Both the position numbers and the translations under genes were made by a program. From NCBI GenBank assembly GCA_964348185.1, contig CAYGBW010000188.1, positions 1 through 11,060 on the forward strand: a stretch of 11,060 nt of DNA, written 5' to 3'. Below, one piece after another: positions 1 to 6,299 of the stretch. The DNA is from CAYGBW01 sp964348185 (GTDB lineage Bacteria > Desulfobacterota > BSN033 > WVXP01). A model generated the notes under the pieces. The model saw nothing but the letters and a program-made list of their open reading frames with translations. It ran no database searches and had not been told where the DNA came from. The stretch's first letter is position 1; every line of letters begins with the position of its first letter.

Positions 1-35
1 CGATGTGGCCCAGTAACCACCGGTTTCCCGCCCAA
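1..35 (-). CDS. possible N-terminus of a minus-strand gene cut by the window edge
   Basis: A TTG codon at 33-35 (minus strand) sits five bases beyond the GGAGG core of an unusually complete Shine-Dalgarno sequence (36-49). It opens a frame that stays open to the window edge and reads M-GGKPVVTGPH (11 residues). Too little is visible to assign a family. A second minus frame, open from about position 132 to the edge and containing GLSKGDFLSLKGGDLGRET, runs through the same bases and could be the real one. Only the ribosome-binding-site match supports this start, so the call is weak. Confidence 0.2.
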   Translation of the reverse strand, partial: MGGKPVVTGPH

Positions 36-49
36 GATCACCTCCTTTA
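36..49 (-). promoter_or_regulatory. extended Shine-Dalgarno sequence, or 16S rRNA 3'-tail match
   Basis: Read on the minus strand this is TAAAGGAGGTGATC, a 14-base perfect complement of the bacterial 16S rRNA 3' end. Read on the plus strand it equals the 16S tail itself (GATCACCTCCTTTA). The bases before it do not resemble the end of 16S helix 45, so an rRNA fragment is unlikely. A very strong ribosome binding site for a leftward gene starting at 33-35 is the simpler reading. Confidence 0.35.
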
Positions 50-791
50 AGTGATAAGAAATCGCCTTTTGACAGGCCAAGTATAGGAGAAATGCAATTG
101 GGTGTCAAGAAGAAAGAGATACCGTTTGTGATTCAGACACGACGGGGCATGCATGTGCTGTTGGGCAAGATTTGGGGTTACAAGGCTGGGTGGGATGGAG
201 TCATCCAGTGGGGCTTTGCACCTGGGGTGTTTGTTTCAGTCAATGCTGCGAGGGATGGTCCTGTTTTGGGGGGCGCGTGAAGCGTTTGGAAGGGGCAAGA
301 ATTCGGTCCGGGATTGGGGGACTTAACCCGCCTGTGAGGTCAGACATTAGGGCCGGTAACCGTTGGAAATTAAGGTGTTCTAGGGTTCCTCATGGATTCC
401 TGCTCCCTAATCGGAGTCCGGGACGCACCCCCGATCGGGGTCGGGGACGAGTTTCGCAGCAAAGTGTGAAAGAACCTAAGGCAGCCACCCATTACCGATA
501 AGGATTTGGCCTAAATCTTGCTCGGTTGCGCAGGGAGGGAACGATTCTACCCCAGGATCCTAATCCTTTCCGCCCTGAGGATCAGAGATCAGCCTTTTCC
601 GTCTACAGAGAAGGATCCTCTCCAGGAGAGTGGGTAGCGATTAAGGGTTCAAGGGACCGAGGATTGAGGGATTCGAGTGACGGAAAGTGATAAACGGAGT
701 GAATAAACGCTTAAGAATCACCGGGAAACAAACGCTTGGCAAAGGGCCTCGAATCATTCACATCAAGCAAGCTGGAGAAGAACCCAGAAGA
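50..791. other. gene-poor region with short palindromes and a degenerate 8-base microrepeat
   Basis: No convincing coding region lies here: the open frames at 92-280 and 172-501 give Gly/Trp/Cys- or Arg/Ser-rich products with no domain feel and no good ribosome binding site. Visible structure includes a 12-base palindrome CCCCGATCGGGG (about 429-440), a CTCTCC-a-GGAGAG inverted repeat (618-630), and a run of roughly 8-base units at 644-676 (gggttcaa, gggaccga, ggattgag, ggattcga). No known riboswitch or structural RNA consensus was recognised. Confidence 0.5.
644..676 (+). repeat. degenerate tandem microrepeat, period about 8
   Basis: Four successive units, gggttcaa, gggaccga, ggattgag and ggattcga, share a GGn-TTn-GA pattern. 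Similar (TTCGAGGA/TTCAAGGA)-like intergenic runs are, in my recollection, common in deltaproteobacterial genomes; this was not checked. The 11-mer GAGGATTGAGG inside it (659-669) recurs on the minus strand at 10927-10937. Confidence 0.4.
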
Positions 792-1364
792 ATGGCAGAA
801 GGGCTCCAGACCGGCATCGGCGGCGCGGGGACGCAGAATTCGTCTCTCCCGGTGAACGAAAACACGGGACCTCAGAGCCCGAATTTCGATGAGGCCACGT
901 TCTGGTCGATCGCCCTGGAGGTGTTGAAGCAGGGAAACCCGGTGGGCTTCATCGCGACGGGGGGTAGCATGTCGCCTCTCATCCGCAGTGGTGAATTGGT
1001 AATCGTCACACCCTGCTCCCCAAAGGACCTAAAACCTAGCGATATCATTCTCTACGCCACCTCATCGGACCCCACCGTGTCCCCCAAGAGAGTCCATCGA
1101 ATTATGGAGAAGCGATTCGCCAACGGGAAGTGCATCTTTTTCACCAAAGGAGATGCCACTGAGGTTTTGGATGCGCCTGTCGAGGCGGTCCAAGTCCTGG
1201 GGAAGGTCTCGGCCATCAAGAAGGGGCGCTGGGAGCTGAACCTGAATCGTCCCTGGGGAAAGGCCCTGAATCGGGTCTGCTTTCTTATGGAGCGGTGGCC
1301 TTCGTCCAAGATGCTCATGTGGAAGGGTTGGCGGTTGGTAAAGTCTTTAAGAGGACTCCCATGA
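792..1364 (+). CDS. S26 (SipW/ER-type) signal-peptidase-like Ser-His protease
   Basis: The 190-residue product carries the S26 signature. GGSMSPLIRSGELV holds the nucleophile Ser59 (numbered from the ATG at 792), PKRVHRI holds His102 as the presumed general base, and TKGDA (Asp121) matches the conserved GD motif. A His in the base position is typical of SipW, archaeal and eukaryotic ER-type enzymes, whereas bacterial LepB uses Lys. Known family members cleave signal peptides or process exported and polysaccharide-associated proteins. Unlike a true signal peptidase, no N-terminal transmembrane helix is visible, so it may be soluble or attached through its basic, Trp-rich C-terminus. Start: the frame is open to a GTG at 687 (225 residues), but the sequence before 792 is low-complexity and neither start has a strong ribosome binding site; ATG 792 is a judgement. 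No co-directional neighbour lies close, so it appears monocistronic. Family is fairly sure; substrate unknown. Confidence 0.8.
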   Translation: MAEGLQTGIGGAGTQNSSLPVNENTGPQSPNFDEATFWSIALEVLKQGNPVGFIATGGSMSPLIRSGELVIVTPCSPKDLKPSDIILYATSSDPTVSPKRVHRIMEKRFANGKCIFFTKGDATEVLDAPVEAVQVLGKVSAIKKGRWELNLNRPWGKALNRVCFLMERWPSSKMLMWKGWRLVKSLRGLP

Positions 1365-1386
1365 TGGGCAGGGGAGTCTTCTTTGC
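1352..1386 (+). terminator. rho-independent-like terminator overlapping the S26 stop codon
   Basis: AGGACTCCC (1352-1360) pairs with GGGAGTCTT (1372-1380) as a 9-bp stem including one G-U pair. The loop of 11 bases contains the TGA stop at 1362-1364. The T-rich run TTCTTTGC follows. The T tract is imperfect, but the position directly at the end of the S26-like gene supports termination. Confidence 0.45.
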
Positions 1387-1400
1387 TGCCTTTCAGCGAT

Positions 1401-1476
1401 CCTCCAACCTGGAGTTGAGGAGAGACGGCTAGGGAAGTCCCTCGCTGGAAAGGTCGGCGAGCCTCAGCCTTCCCTA
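1401..1476 (+). other. pair of hairpins in the intergenic region (possible structured RNA)
   Basis: CAAC/GTTG with flanking pairs forms a small hairpin at 1401-1420. TAGGGAAG (1430-1437) pairs with CTTCCCTA (1469-1476) and encloses a second stem CTCGC (1441-1445)/GCGAG (1457-1461). Together with the terminator-like stem just upstream this makes three consecutive hairpins. No named RNA family was recognised; it may be a 3' UTR or a small RNA. Confidence 0.3.
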
Positions 1477-1771
1477 TGAGCGATAACCTTCTCCACTGGG
1501 GCATTGACGGTCATGCCTTTCTCGAACTTTGTCACTGTATTTGCCTCCTCATGCCACGCATTCTGGGCGACGCCCTAGGAACGAAATCGGGGGGTTGTTA
1601 CAATTAAGCCCCATGAAAACCGACTCCCCGTAGTGTTCTCAAAATCACTGCGGGAAGACGCAGGACGAGGTGCAACATCGCTCTCCCCAGTTTTTTGCGT
1701 ATTCATCGAGAATTGGATGTCAAGAGAGAAGACCCGGACAGGGACCGGGTCTAAAGGCATCGACAAACCCA
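1477..1771. other. intergenic region, nothing recognised
   Basis: Short open frames exist on both strands (for example a 71-residue minus frame at 1575-1790 and a plus frame of about 43 codons starting near 1476). Neither looks like a protein, and neither encodes hydrophobic helices that could be a second succinate dehydrogenase anchor. Confidence 0.5.
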
Positions 1772-1801
1772 TTGCAAACTTCAGTTCCAAGGGTCTAGAA
1801 T
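1772..1801 (+). promoter_or_regulatory. candidate sigma70 promoter of the succinate dehydrogenase operon
   Basis: TTGCAA (1772-1777) and TAGAAT (1796-1801) are separated by 18 bases. The -10 element matches the consensus at five of six positions and the -35 at four. It would start transcription near 1808, giving a leader of about 28 bases before the ATG at 1836. Confidence 0.4.
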
Positions 1802-1835
1802 AGTGGGTACTTACCTCTTAACATCGGGATAGAAC

Positions 1836-2132
1836 ATGTTCCCCTACTATTTCCTACGACTGAGCGGTCCGGTGCTCCTGGTTCTCGTTGGGATGAAAAT
1901 CCTCTCAGGCTATTCGCTTGTAGGAAAGATTGAAGCGATCGGCTGGCTTTCAACCCTCCATGAACATCGGGCTCTTGACTTGTCTCTTCTCTTTGTTTTC
2001 ATTTTTCATGCCTTCTACGGGGTTCGGCTATTCTTGCTCGATCTCGGGATGACCCAAGAGAGGTTCTTGTTCTGGGCGGCTACAGTCATGGGCTTGGTTT
2101 TGTTTGCCTTTTCCTCTCTTTACCTTTACTAG
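1836..2132 (+). CDS. sdhC: succinate dehydrogenase/fumarate reductase membrane anchor, SdhC-like (cytochrome b)
   Basis: This 98-residue protein should form three membrane helices (about 7-27, 47-67 and 78-97) and anchor the complex, passing electrons to or from quinone. Residues 58-71 (HAFYGVRLFLLDLG) match the SdhC-family motif H-x3-G-x-R-x4-D-x-G, in which the His is a heme b ligand in well-studied enzymes. R8-L-S-G at the start of helix 1 resembles the quinone-site R-x-S-G of SdhC. Further His residues are H42 and H44. An in-frame TAG six bases upstream fixes the start at ATG 1836; the ribosome binding site (GGGATAG) is weak. It is shorter than typical SdhC (about 120-130 residues), lacking the N-terminal extension. 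It directly precedes the flavoprotein gene. No second anchor (SdhD) is present in the window. Confidence 0.8.
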   Translation: MFPYYFLRLSGPVLLVLVGMKILSGYSLVGKIEAIGWLSTLHEHRALDLSLLFVFIFHAFYGVRLFLLDLGMTQERFLFWAATVMGLVLFAFSSLYLY

Positions 2133-2207
2133 GGGTGCCGGATCTCCTGGCATGAAAAAAGGCCCTCTGTTCTCGGCGTCCTCAGTGTTTCTATGGTTGG
2201 AGGTATA

Positions 2208-3911
2208 GTGGAACTTCTTTCCCATGACACCCTGATCGTTGGCGGTGGATTGGCGGGTTTGAGGGCGGCTGTCGAGGCCAAGACGACTGGCCGAGATGTG
2301 GCGGTTCTCTCAAAGGTTCACCCCCTTCGATCTCACTCCGTAGCGGCTCAGGGTGGGATCAACGCCGCACTGGGAAACGCCCCGACCCCTGTGAAGGACA
2401 CGTGGGAGGATCACACTTTTGACACGATCAAAGGAAGCGACTATCTGGCAGACCAGGATGCTGTTGAAGTCATGTGCCGGGAGGCAATAGAGCGGGTCGT
2501 CGAGATGGAGCGTTGGGGAACCCTGTTTTCTCGGACAGAGGATGGGAAGATTGCCCAGAGACCTTTTGGAGGAGCGGATTTCCCAAGGACGTGCTATGCG
2601 GCCGACCGGACGGGGCATAACCTCTTGCACGTCCTCTACGAGCAGGTAGCACGCCTTCAGATTCCGGTTTATGAGGAATGGCATGCCGTCTCCCTCGTCG
2701 TAACGGATGGACGCTGTGTGGGACTCCTCGGGTACGACCTCTTCAAAGGACGGATCGTGCCGATTCAAGCCAGGACAGTCCTTCTGGCAACAGGAGGCTG
2801 CGGTCGGGTCTATCTCCAGACGACCAATGCCCTGATCAATACGGGCAGTGGTTGCAATCTCGCCTATCAGACAGGCGTTCCCCTTGAGGATATGGAATTT
2901 GTCCAGTCTCACCCGACGAGCCTCTATGGAACCAACATCCTCATCACAGAGGGTGCCCGGGGAGAGGGAGGTTTTCTCATCAACGCGAAGGGCGAACGCT
3001 TTTTGGAACGCTATGTTCCCAACCTCATGGAACTGGGTCCTCGAGATATGCTTGCCAGGGCAATCCAGACCGAGATCAACGAAGGCCGTGCTTTTGAAGG
3101 AGGATATGTTCACCTCGACCTTCGGCATTTGGGAAGGGAGAAGATCATGGAGCGCCTTCCCGGTATTCGCCAGATCGCCCGGGACTTTGCCGGTGTTGAT
3201 CCTATCTTAACACCTATTCCGGTTCAGCCGGCCCAGCACTATACCATGGGAGGTGTTGCCACAAACGTGGATGGAGAAACATCGATTGCCGGGCTCTTGG
3301 CTGCCGGAGAGTGCGCATGTGTGAGTGTCCATGGTGCGAACCGGCTGGGTGGAAACTCCCTGCTGGAGGCTATCGTCTTCGGCACTCGGGCCGGTAGAAA
3401 AGCAGCCCAAACCGTCGAAAAGGAGAAACACCGTTTGGAACAAGGGGTGTTCAAGGATCATTTGAAAACCTTTGAATCGAGGCTGGCAGAAATCTTCGAA
3501 AGAAAAAGTAAGGAGCCCTGTGCCCGGCTGAGGGATGAGATGAGGGCGTTGATGACCTCCCATGTGGGGCTCTTCCGAATAGAATCAAACCTTCGGGTCG
3601 CGAAGGAGAGGATAAGAGAATACAAAGAACGGCTAAAAAATGTCGGCATCGCACAGCGAGGACTCGCCTTTAATCATGAGCTTGTTCGATACTTGAACCT
3701 AGAGGGAATGCTTCACTTGGTAGAGGTGATCGTGGAAGGGGCCCTGGCGCGAAAGGAAAGCCGGGGCTCCCATTCTCGGTTGGACTACCCGAATCGGAAC
3801 GACGACCAATGGCTCTGTCACACCCTGGCCTACAAAACTCAAGACGGGTTCAGGCTTGAATACAGAGATGCGGTGATTACTGCTCATCCTCCAAAGGAGA
3901 GGACGTATTAG
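2208..3911 (+). CDS. sdhA: succinate dehydrogenase/fumarate reductase flavoprotein subunit
   Basis: Catalyses succinate/fumarate interconversion at a covalently bound FAD. Numbering from an upstream in-frame ATG at 2193: the Rossmann motif VGGGLAG is at 16-22; RSHSVAAQGG holds the FAD-linking His48; substrate-site residues are His240 (SHPTS), Glu253 and Arg256 (TEGARGEGG), Arg284 (GPRD), His349 (AQHYTMGG) and Arg384 (GANRLGGNSL). The C-terminal domain ends with the family-typical HTLAYKT and LEYRDA. Total length is about 567 residues, normal for the family. I prefer the GTG at 2208 because GGAGG lies just before it (2199-2203, four-base gap), while ATG 2193 has no ribosome binding site. The stop codon of an 18-codon frame beginning at 2152 overlaps this GTG (TAGTG), which may be chance. 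The gene ends flush against sdhB. Sequence alone does not tell whether it works as dehydrogenase or fumarate reductase. Confidence 0.95.
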   Translation: MELLSHDTLIVGGGLAGLRAAVEAKTTGRDVAVLSKVHPLRSHSVAAQGGINAALGNAPTPVKDTWEDHTFDTIKGSDYLADQDAVEVMCREAIERVVEMERWGTLFSRTEDGKIAQRPFGGADFPRTCYAADRTGHNLLHVLYEQVARLQIPVYEEWHAVSLVVTDGRCVGLLGYDLFKGRIVPIQARTVLLATGGCGRVYLQTTNALINTGSGCNLAYQTGVPLEDMEFVQSHPTSLYGTNILITEGARGEGGFLINAKGERFLERYVPNLMELGPRDMLARAIQTEINEGRAFEGGYVHLDLRHLGREKIMERLPGIRQIARDFAGVDPILTPIPVQPAQHYTMGGVATNVDGETSIAGLLAAGECACVSVHGANRLGGNSLLEAIVFGTRAGRKAAQTVEKEKHRLEQGVFKDHLKTFESRLAEIFERKSKEPCARLRDEMRALMTSHVGLFRIESNLRVAKERIREYKERLKNVGIAQRGLAFNHELVRYLNLEGMLHLVEVIVEGALARKESRGSHSRLDYPNRNDDQWLCHTLAYKTQDGFRLEYRDAVITAHPPKERTY

Positions 3912-4643
3912 ATGGACCGCCTTCTCACCCTGAAAATTCAACGCTTCGATCCACAGCGAGATCCTTCTCGATGGACGGAGACGTTCCAAATTCAGTGCTG
4001 GGGAAGAATGAATCTCTTGGAGGCACTGCTCCGGATCCAGGACGAGATCGATGGGAGTCTCTCTTTTCGCTATTCCTGTCGGGGGGCCGTGTGCGGATCC
4101 TGTGCCATGCGGGTCAATGGGGCGATCGTCTTGGCTTGCCGAACTCCGGTCGAAAACCTACTGGGGAAAAAGTCGCTCATTGAACCTCTCCCGAACTTCC
4201 CGGTCATCCGAGACCTCATTGTGGACATGTCCGCATTATTCAATCACTATCGGGAAATCGAACCCTACCTTCACGGAAGACCCGTTGAATCCCTCTTAGA
4301 AAACAGAATGAGCGAGGAAGAACGCAAAGAGATCGACCCCTACATGAACTGCATCCTCTGCGGAATCTGCTACGGCGTGTGTCCAGCTTTTGGAAGAGAT
4401 TCTCAATCCCTCGGGCCTGCTGTCCTGGCCAAGGCCTATCGTTTTCTGGTCGATTCGCGAGAGGAGCGGTTTGACGAGATCCTCGAGACCGTGGACTCCC
4501 AGAAGGGCCTCTGGGGGTGCAACACGGTCTTTGAATGCATGAGGGTTTGCCCCAAGGAAGTTCCGCCTACCCTTGGAATCGTCAAGATGCGGAGAAAGCT
4601 CTTGCGGCATCGGCTCACCTCGCTTATCCTTCGCCTGTTCTGA
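3912..4643 (+). CDS. sdhB: succinate dehydrogenase/fumarate reductase iron-sulfur subunit
   Basis: This 243-residue protein relays electrons between the flavoprotein and the membrane anchor through three clusters. The N-terminal plant-ferredoxin-like domain binds [2Fe-2S] through Cys56, Cys61, Cys64 (SCRGAVCGSC) and Cys76 (LACRTP). The C-terminal domain holds CILCGICYGVCP (Cys147, 150, 153, 157) for [4Fe-4S], and CNTVFECMRVCP (Cys203, 209, 213), which together with Cys157 is the usual [3Fe-4S] pattern. All expected cysteines are present and the length is typical. The ATG follows the sdhA stop with no gap, and GAGAGG lies nine bases before the TAG, so the two are translated from one mRNA. It is the last gene of the operon; the next gene is convergent. 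Confidence 0.95.
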   Translation: MDRLLTLKIQRFDPQRDPSRWTETFQIQCWGRMNLLEALLRIQDEIDGSLSFRYSCRGAVCGSCAMRVNGAIVLACRTPVENLLGKKSLIEPLPNFPVIRDLIVDMSALFNHYREIEPYLHGRPVESLLENRMSEEERKEIDPYMNCILCGICYGVCPAFGRDSQSLGPAVLAKAYRFLVDSREERFDEILETVDSQKGLWGCNTVFECMRVCPKEVPPTLGIVKMRRKLLRHRLTSLILRLF

Positions 4644-4691
4644 GCGGTTGGTGAGGTTCATCTGCGTTCCTAAAGCTCCGGATAGACTATG

Positions 4692-4744
4692 GATGCCGCC
4701 TATGGCGTCATCTTCAGGCATCGAGTTTGTTTCACTGAAGTGAA
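4692..4744. terminator. hairpins between convergent genes, possible bidirectional terminator
   Basis: GATG-c-CGCC (4692-4700) pairs with GGCG-t-CATC (4704-4712) across a TAT loop with one mismatch. TTCACT (4731-4736) and AGTGAA (4739-4744) form a second inverted repeat. They lie between the sdhB stop and the end of the leftward cpgS-like gene. Neither has a clean T tract, so termination is a guess from position. Confidence 0.25.
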
Positions 4745-4770
4745 GTAATAAGAACTCGTGTTCAGTTGCC

Positions 4771-6096
4771 TTACTTGTCCAGCTTTTGCAACCGTTTTAG
4801 AAGGGCTTCTTTCAAGGTTGGATCGCCATGATCCTTGTATTCATAGCGAACCCGAAGGGTCGGCTTGTTGATCGAGACGAGCTTAGGGAGATCAATCGGA
4901 GTGGCAAAGAGAACCAGGTCACAGTCCGTGCGGTTGATGGTGAGTTCCAAGTCGCGAATCTGTTCCTCCCCGTACCCCATGGCAGGCAGCAAGGCACCAA
5001 TTCTGGGATAGGCTGCAAAGGTTTCTTTTAGGGTTCCAGTGATGAAGCCCCTTGGATCAACGATACGGGCCGCTTTATGCCTTCTAGCGGCGATGACCCC
5101 GGCGCCATATGGCATCTCTCCATGAGTGAGGGTAGGGCCATCTTCAACCACAAGAACCCGTTTCCCCCGGATTCGGTCGGGATCGTCCACAAGAATCGCC
5201 GATTCTGCCAGGATGATTTCGGCGTTGGGAGCATGTTTTTCTATGTTTTTTCGGACCTGTTCCACCTGGTCTGGTGCGGCACTATCCACCTTGTTGATGA
5301 CCGTGATGTCTGCCATGAGCATGTTCGTTTCGCCCGGAAAATACAGTAACTCGTGCCCTGCCCGGTGGGGGTCAAAAATCACGATTTGTACGTCAGGGTA
5401 GTAGAAGGGGGTGTCGTTGTTTCCTCCGTCCCAGATGATAACATCGGCCTCCTTTTCTGCCTCTTGAAGAATCTGCCCATAGTCGACCCCGGCATAAACA
5501 ACAATATCCTCAGCCACCAGGGGTTCGTACTCTTCCCGCTCCTCAATCGTGCAGTGGTGCTTTTCAAAATCCTCATAGCCGGAAAAACGCTGTACCACCT
5601 GAGATTTCAAATCCCCATAGGGCATGGGGTGGCGAATGGCGACAACCCTTTTCCCCTGCTCTTTCATGATCCTACACACGTGGCGAGTGGTTTGGGATTT
5701 GCCGCTTCCCGTTCGCACCGCACAAACCGACACGACAGGTTTTTGAGATCTGAGCATCGTATAGGTGGCACCGATAAGGATGAAATCCGCCCCTCCTGCC
5801 ATGGCAATAGAGGCCTTGTGCATGACGTCTACGTGGGAAACATCGCTGTAGGAAAAGGCGACTAGATCCACCTTGTGTTTCCGGATGAGATCGGGGAGTT
5901 GGTCTTCAGGGTAGATGGGGATGCCGTCTGGATAGAGCTTTCCTGCTAACTCAGGGGGATAGAGACGTCCCTCAATGTCTGGGATCTGGGCGGCTGTGAT
6001 CGCAAGGACTCTGTACCGGGGGTTGTCTTTGAAATATATATTGAAGTTGTGAAAATCCCGTCCCGCAGCTCCCATGATGATGACCTTTTCAACCAT
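4771..6096 (-). CDS. cpgS: cyclic 2,3-diphosphoglycerate synthetase-like P-loop protein
   Basis: At 441 residues this is the length of the archaeal cyclic 2,3-diphosphoglycerate synthetase family, which uses ATP to close 2,3-diphosphoglycerate into an intramolecular phosphoanhydride. The N-terminal part (about 1-115) begins with a Rossmann-like KVIIMGAAGRDFHNF and contains GGADFILIGAT. The second part opens with VCAVRTGSGKSQTTR (124-138), a P-loop-like nucleotide site, followed by WDGGNND (222-228) and INKVD (267-271), which resembles the NKxD guanine-specificity motif of SIMIBI-class GTPases. MVEKVI follows an AGAGG ribosome binding site five bases before ATG 6096. The gene lies 203 bases downstream of argF on the same strand and may share its transcript. 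Bacterial homologues have no established role; cyclic diphosphoglycerate is a thermoprotectant in methanogens, so the annotated reaction is uncertain here. Family assignment is strong, function is weak. Confidence 0.88.
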   Translation of the reverse strand: MVEKVIIMGAAGRDFHNFNIYFKDNPRYRVLAITAAQIPDIEGRLYPPELAGKLYPDGIPIYPEDQLPDLIRKHKVDLVAFSYSDVSHVDVMHKASIAMAGGADFILIGATYTMLRSQKPVVSVCAVRTGSGKSQTTRHVCRIMKEQGKRVVAIRHPMPYGDLKSQVVQRFSGYEDFEKHHCTIEEREEYEPLVAEDIVVYAGVDYGQILQEAEKEADVIIWDGGNNDTPFYYPDVQIVIFDPHRAGHELLYFPGETNMLMADITVINKVDSAAPDQVEQVRKNIEKHAPNAEIILAESAILVDDPDRIRGKRVLVVEDGPTLTHGEMPYGAGVIAARRHKAARIVDPRGFITGTLKETFAAYPRIGALLPAMGYGEEQIRDLELTINRTDCDLVLFATPIDLPKLVSINKPTLRVRYEYKDHGDPTLKEALLKRLQKLDK

Positions 6097-6228
6097 GTTA
6101 ACCTCTTTCTGGCCTAATCATATGGACTTCCGATCTCACAGGGTTAACACCCAAGGGCACGGGGAGCCCCAAAGACCGCAAACGGGTTATCGGGCACGGG
6201 TCGCCGTTGGCGACACACGGATTTCGCT

Positions 6229-6250
6229 CCTTGTTTCGAAATTCAGGATT
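6229..6250 (-). repeat. AT-rich intergenic repeat remnant, left copy
   Basis: Read on the minus strand, AATCCTGAATTTCGAAACAAGG closely resembles AATCCCAAATTCGAAACAAGG at 7579-7599 on the plus strand. The 12-mer TTCGAAACAAGG is identical. The two copies are inverted and flank argF. Confidence 0.4.
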
Positions 6251-6259
6251 CCTGTTTTT

Positions 6260-6286
6260 GACTTCTTCACAACATGCAAAGAAGTC
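6260..6286. other. 8-bp perfect hairpin downstream of argF
   Basis: GACTTCTT (6260-6267) and AAGAAGTC (6279-6286) form a perfect stem with an 11-base loop, 14 bases beyond the argF stop codon. On the argF (minus) strand the stem is followed by AAAAAC and not by T residues, so it is not a standard terminator; it may protect the mRNA 3' end or affect read-through into the cpgS-like gene. Confidence 0.35.
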
Positions 6287-6299
6287 TTGCCCGAGCAAA

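Noticed and set aside
36..49. A 16S rRNA gene end
   Set aside because: Only the last 14 bases match; the preceding bases do not fit helix 45 or the conserved 16S 3' region, and no 23S or tRNA spacer features follow.
300..500. A riboswitch or tmRNA in the left gene-poor region
   Set aside because: I compared it by eye with cobalamin, FMN, c-di-GMP and tmRNA consensus boxes and found no adequate match.
172..501. Plus-strand open frames at 92-280 and 172-501 as genes
   Set aside because: Composition is rich in Gly, Trp, Cys and Arg with no domain-like pattern, no good ribosome binding site, and the two frames overlap each other.
1575..1790. A hidden second succinate dehydrogenase anchor upstream of the sdhC-like gene
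   Set aside because: None of the frames in 1365-1835 encodes a run of hydrophobic residues long enough for membrane helices.
2310..3128. 272-residue minus-strand open frame inside sdhA
   Set aside because: It is antisense to a conserved, complete flavoprotein gene; its length reflects codon bias of the real gene.
5353..5865. 170-residue plus-strand open frame inside the cpgS-like gene
   Set aside because: It is antisense to a full-length conserved gene and has no ribosome binding site of note.
6098..6298. 66-residue minus-strand frame between argF and the cpgS-like gene
   Set aside because: It begins at a TTG with no ribosome binding site and is built largely from the AT-rich repeat remnant and a hairpin.
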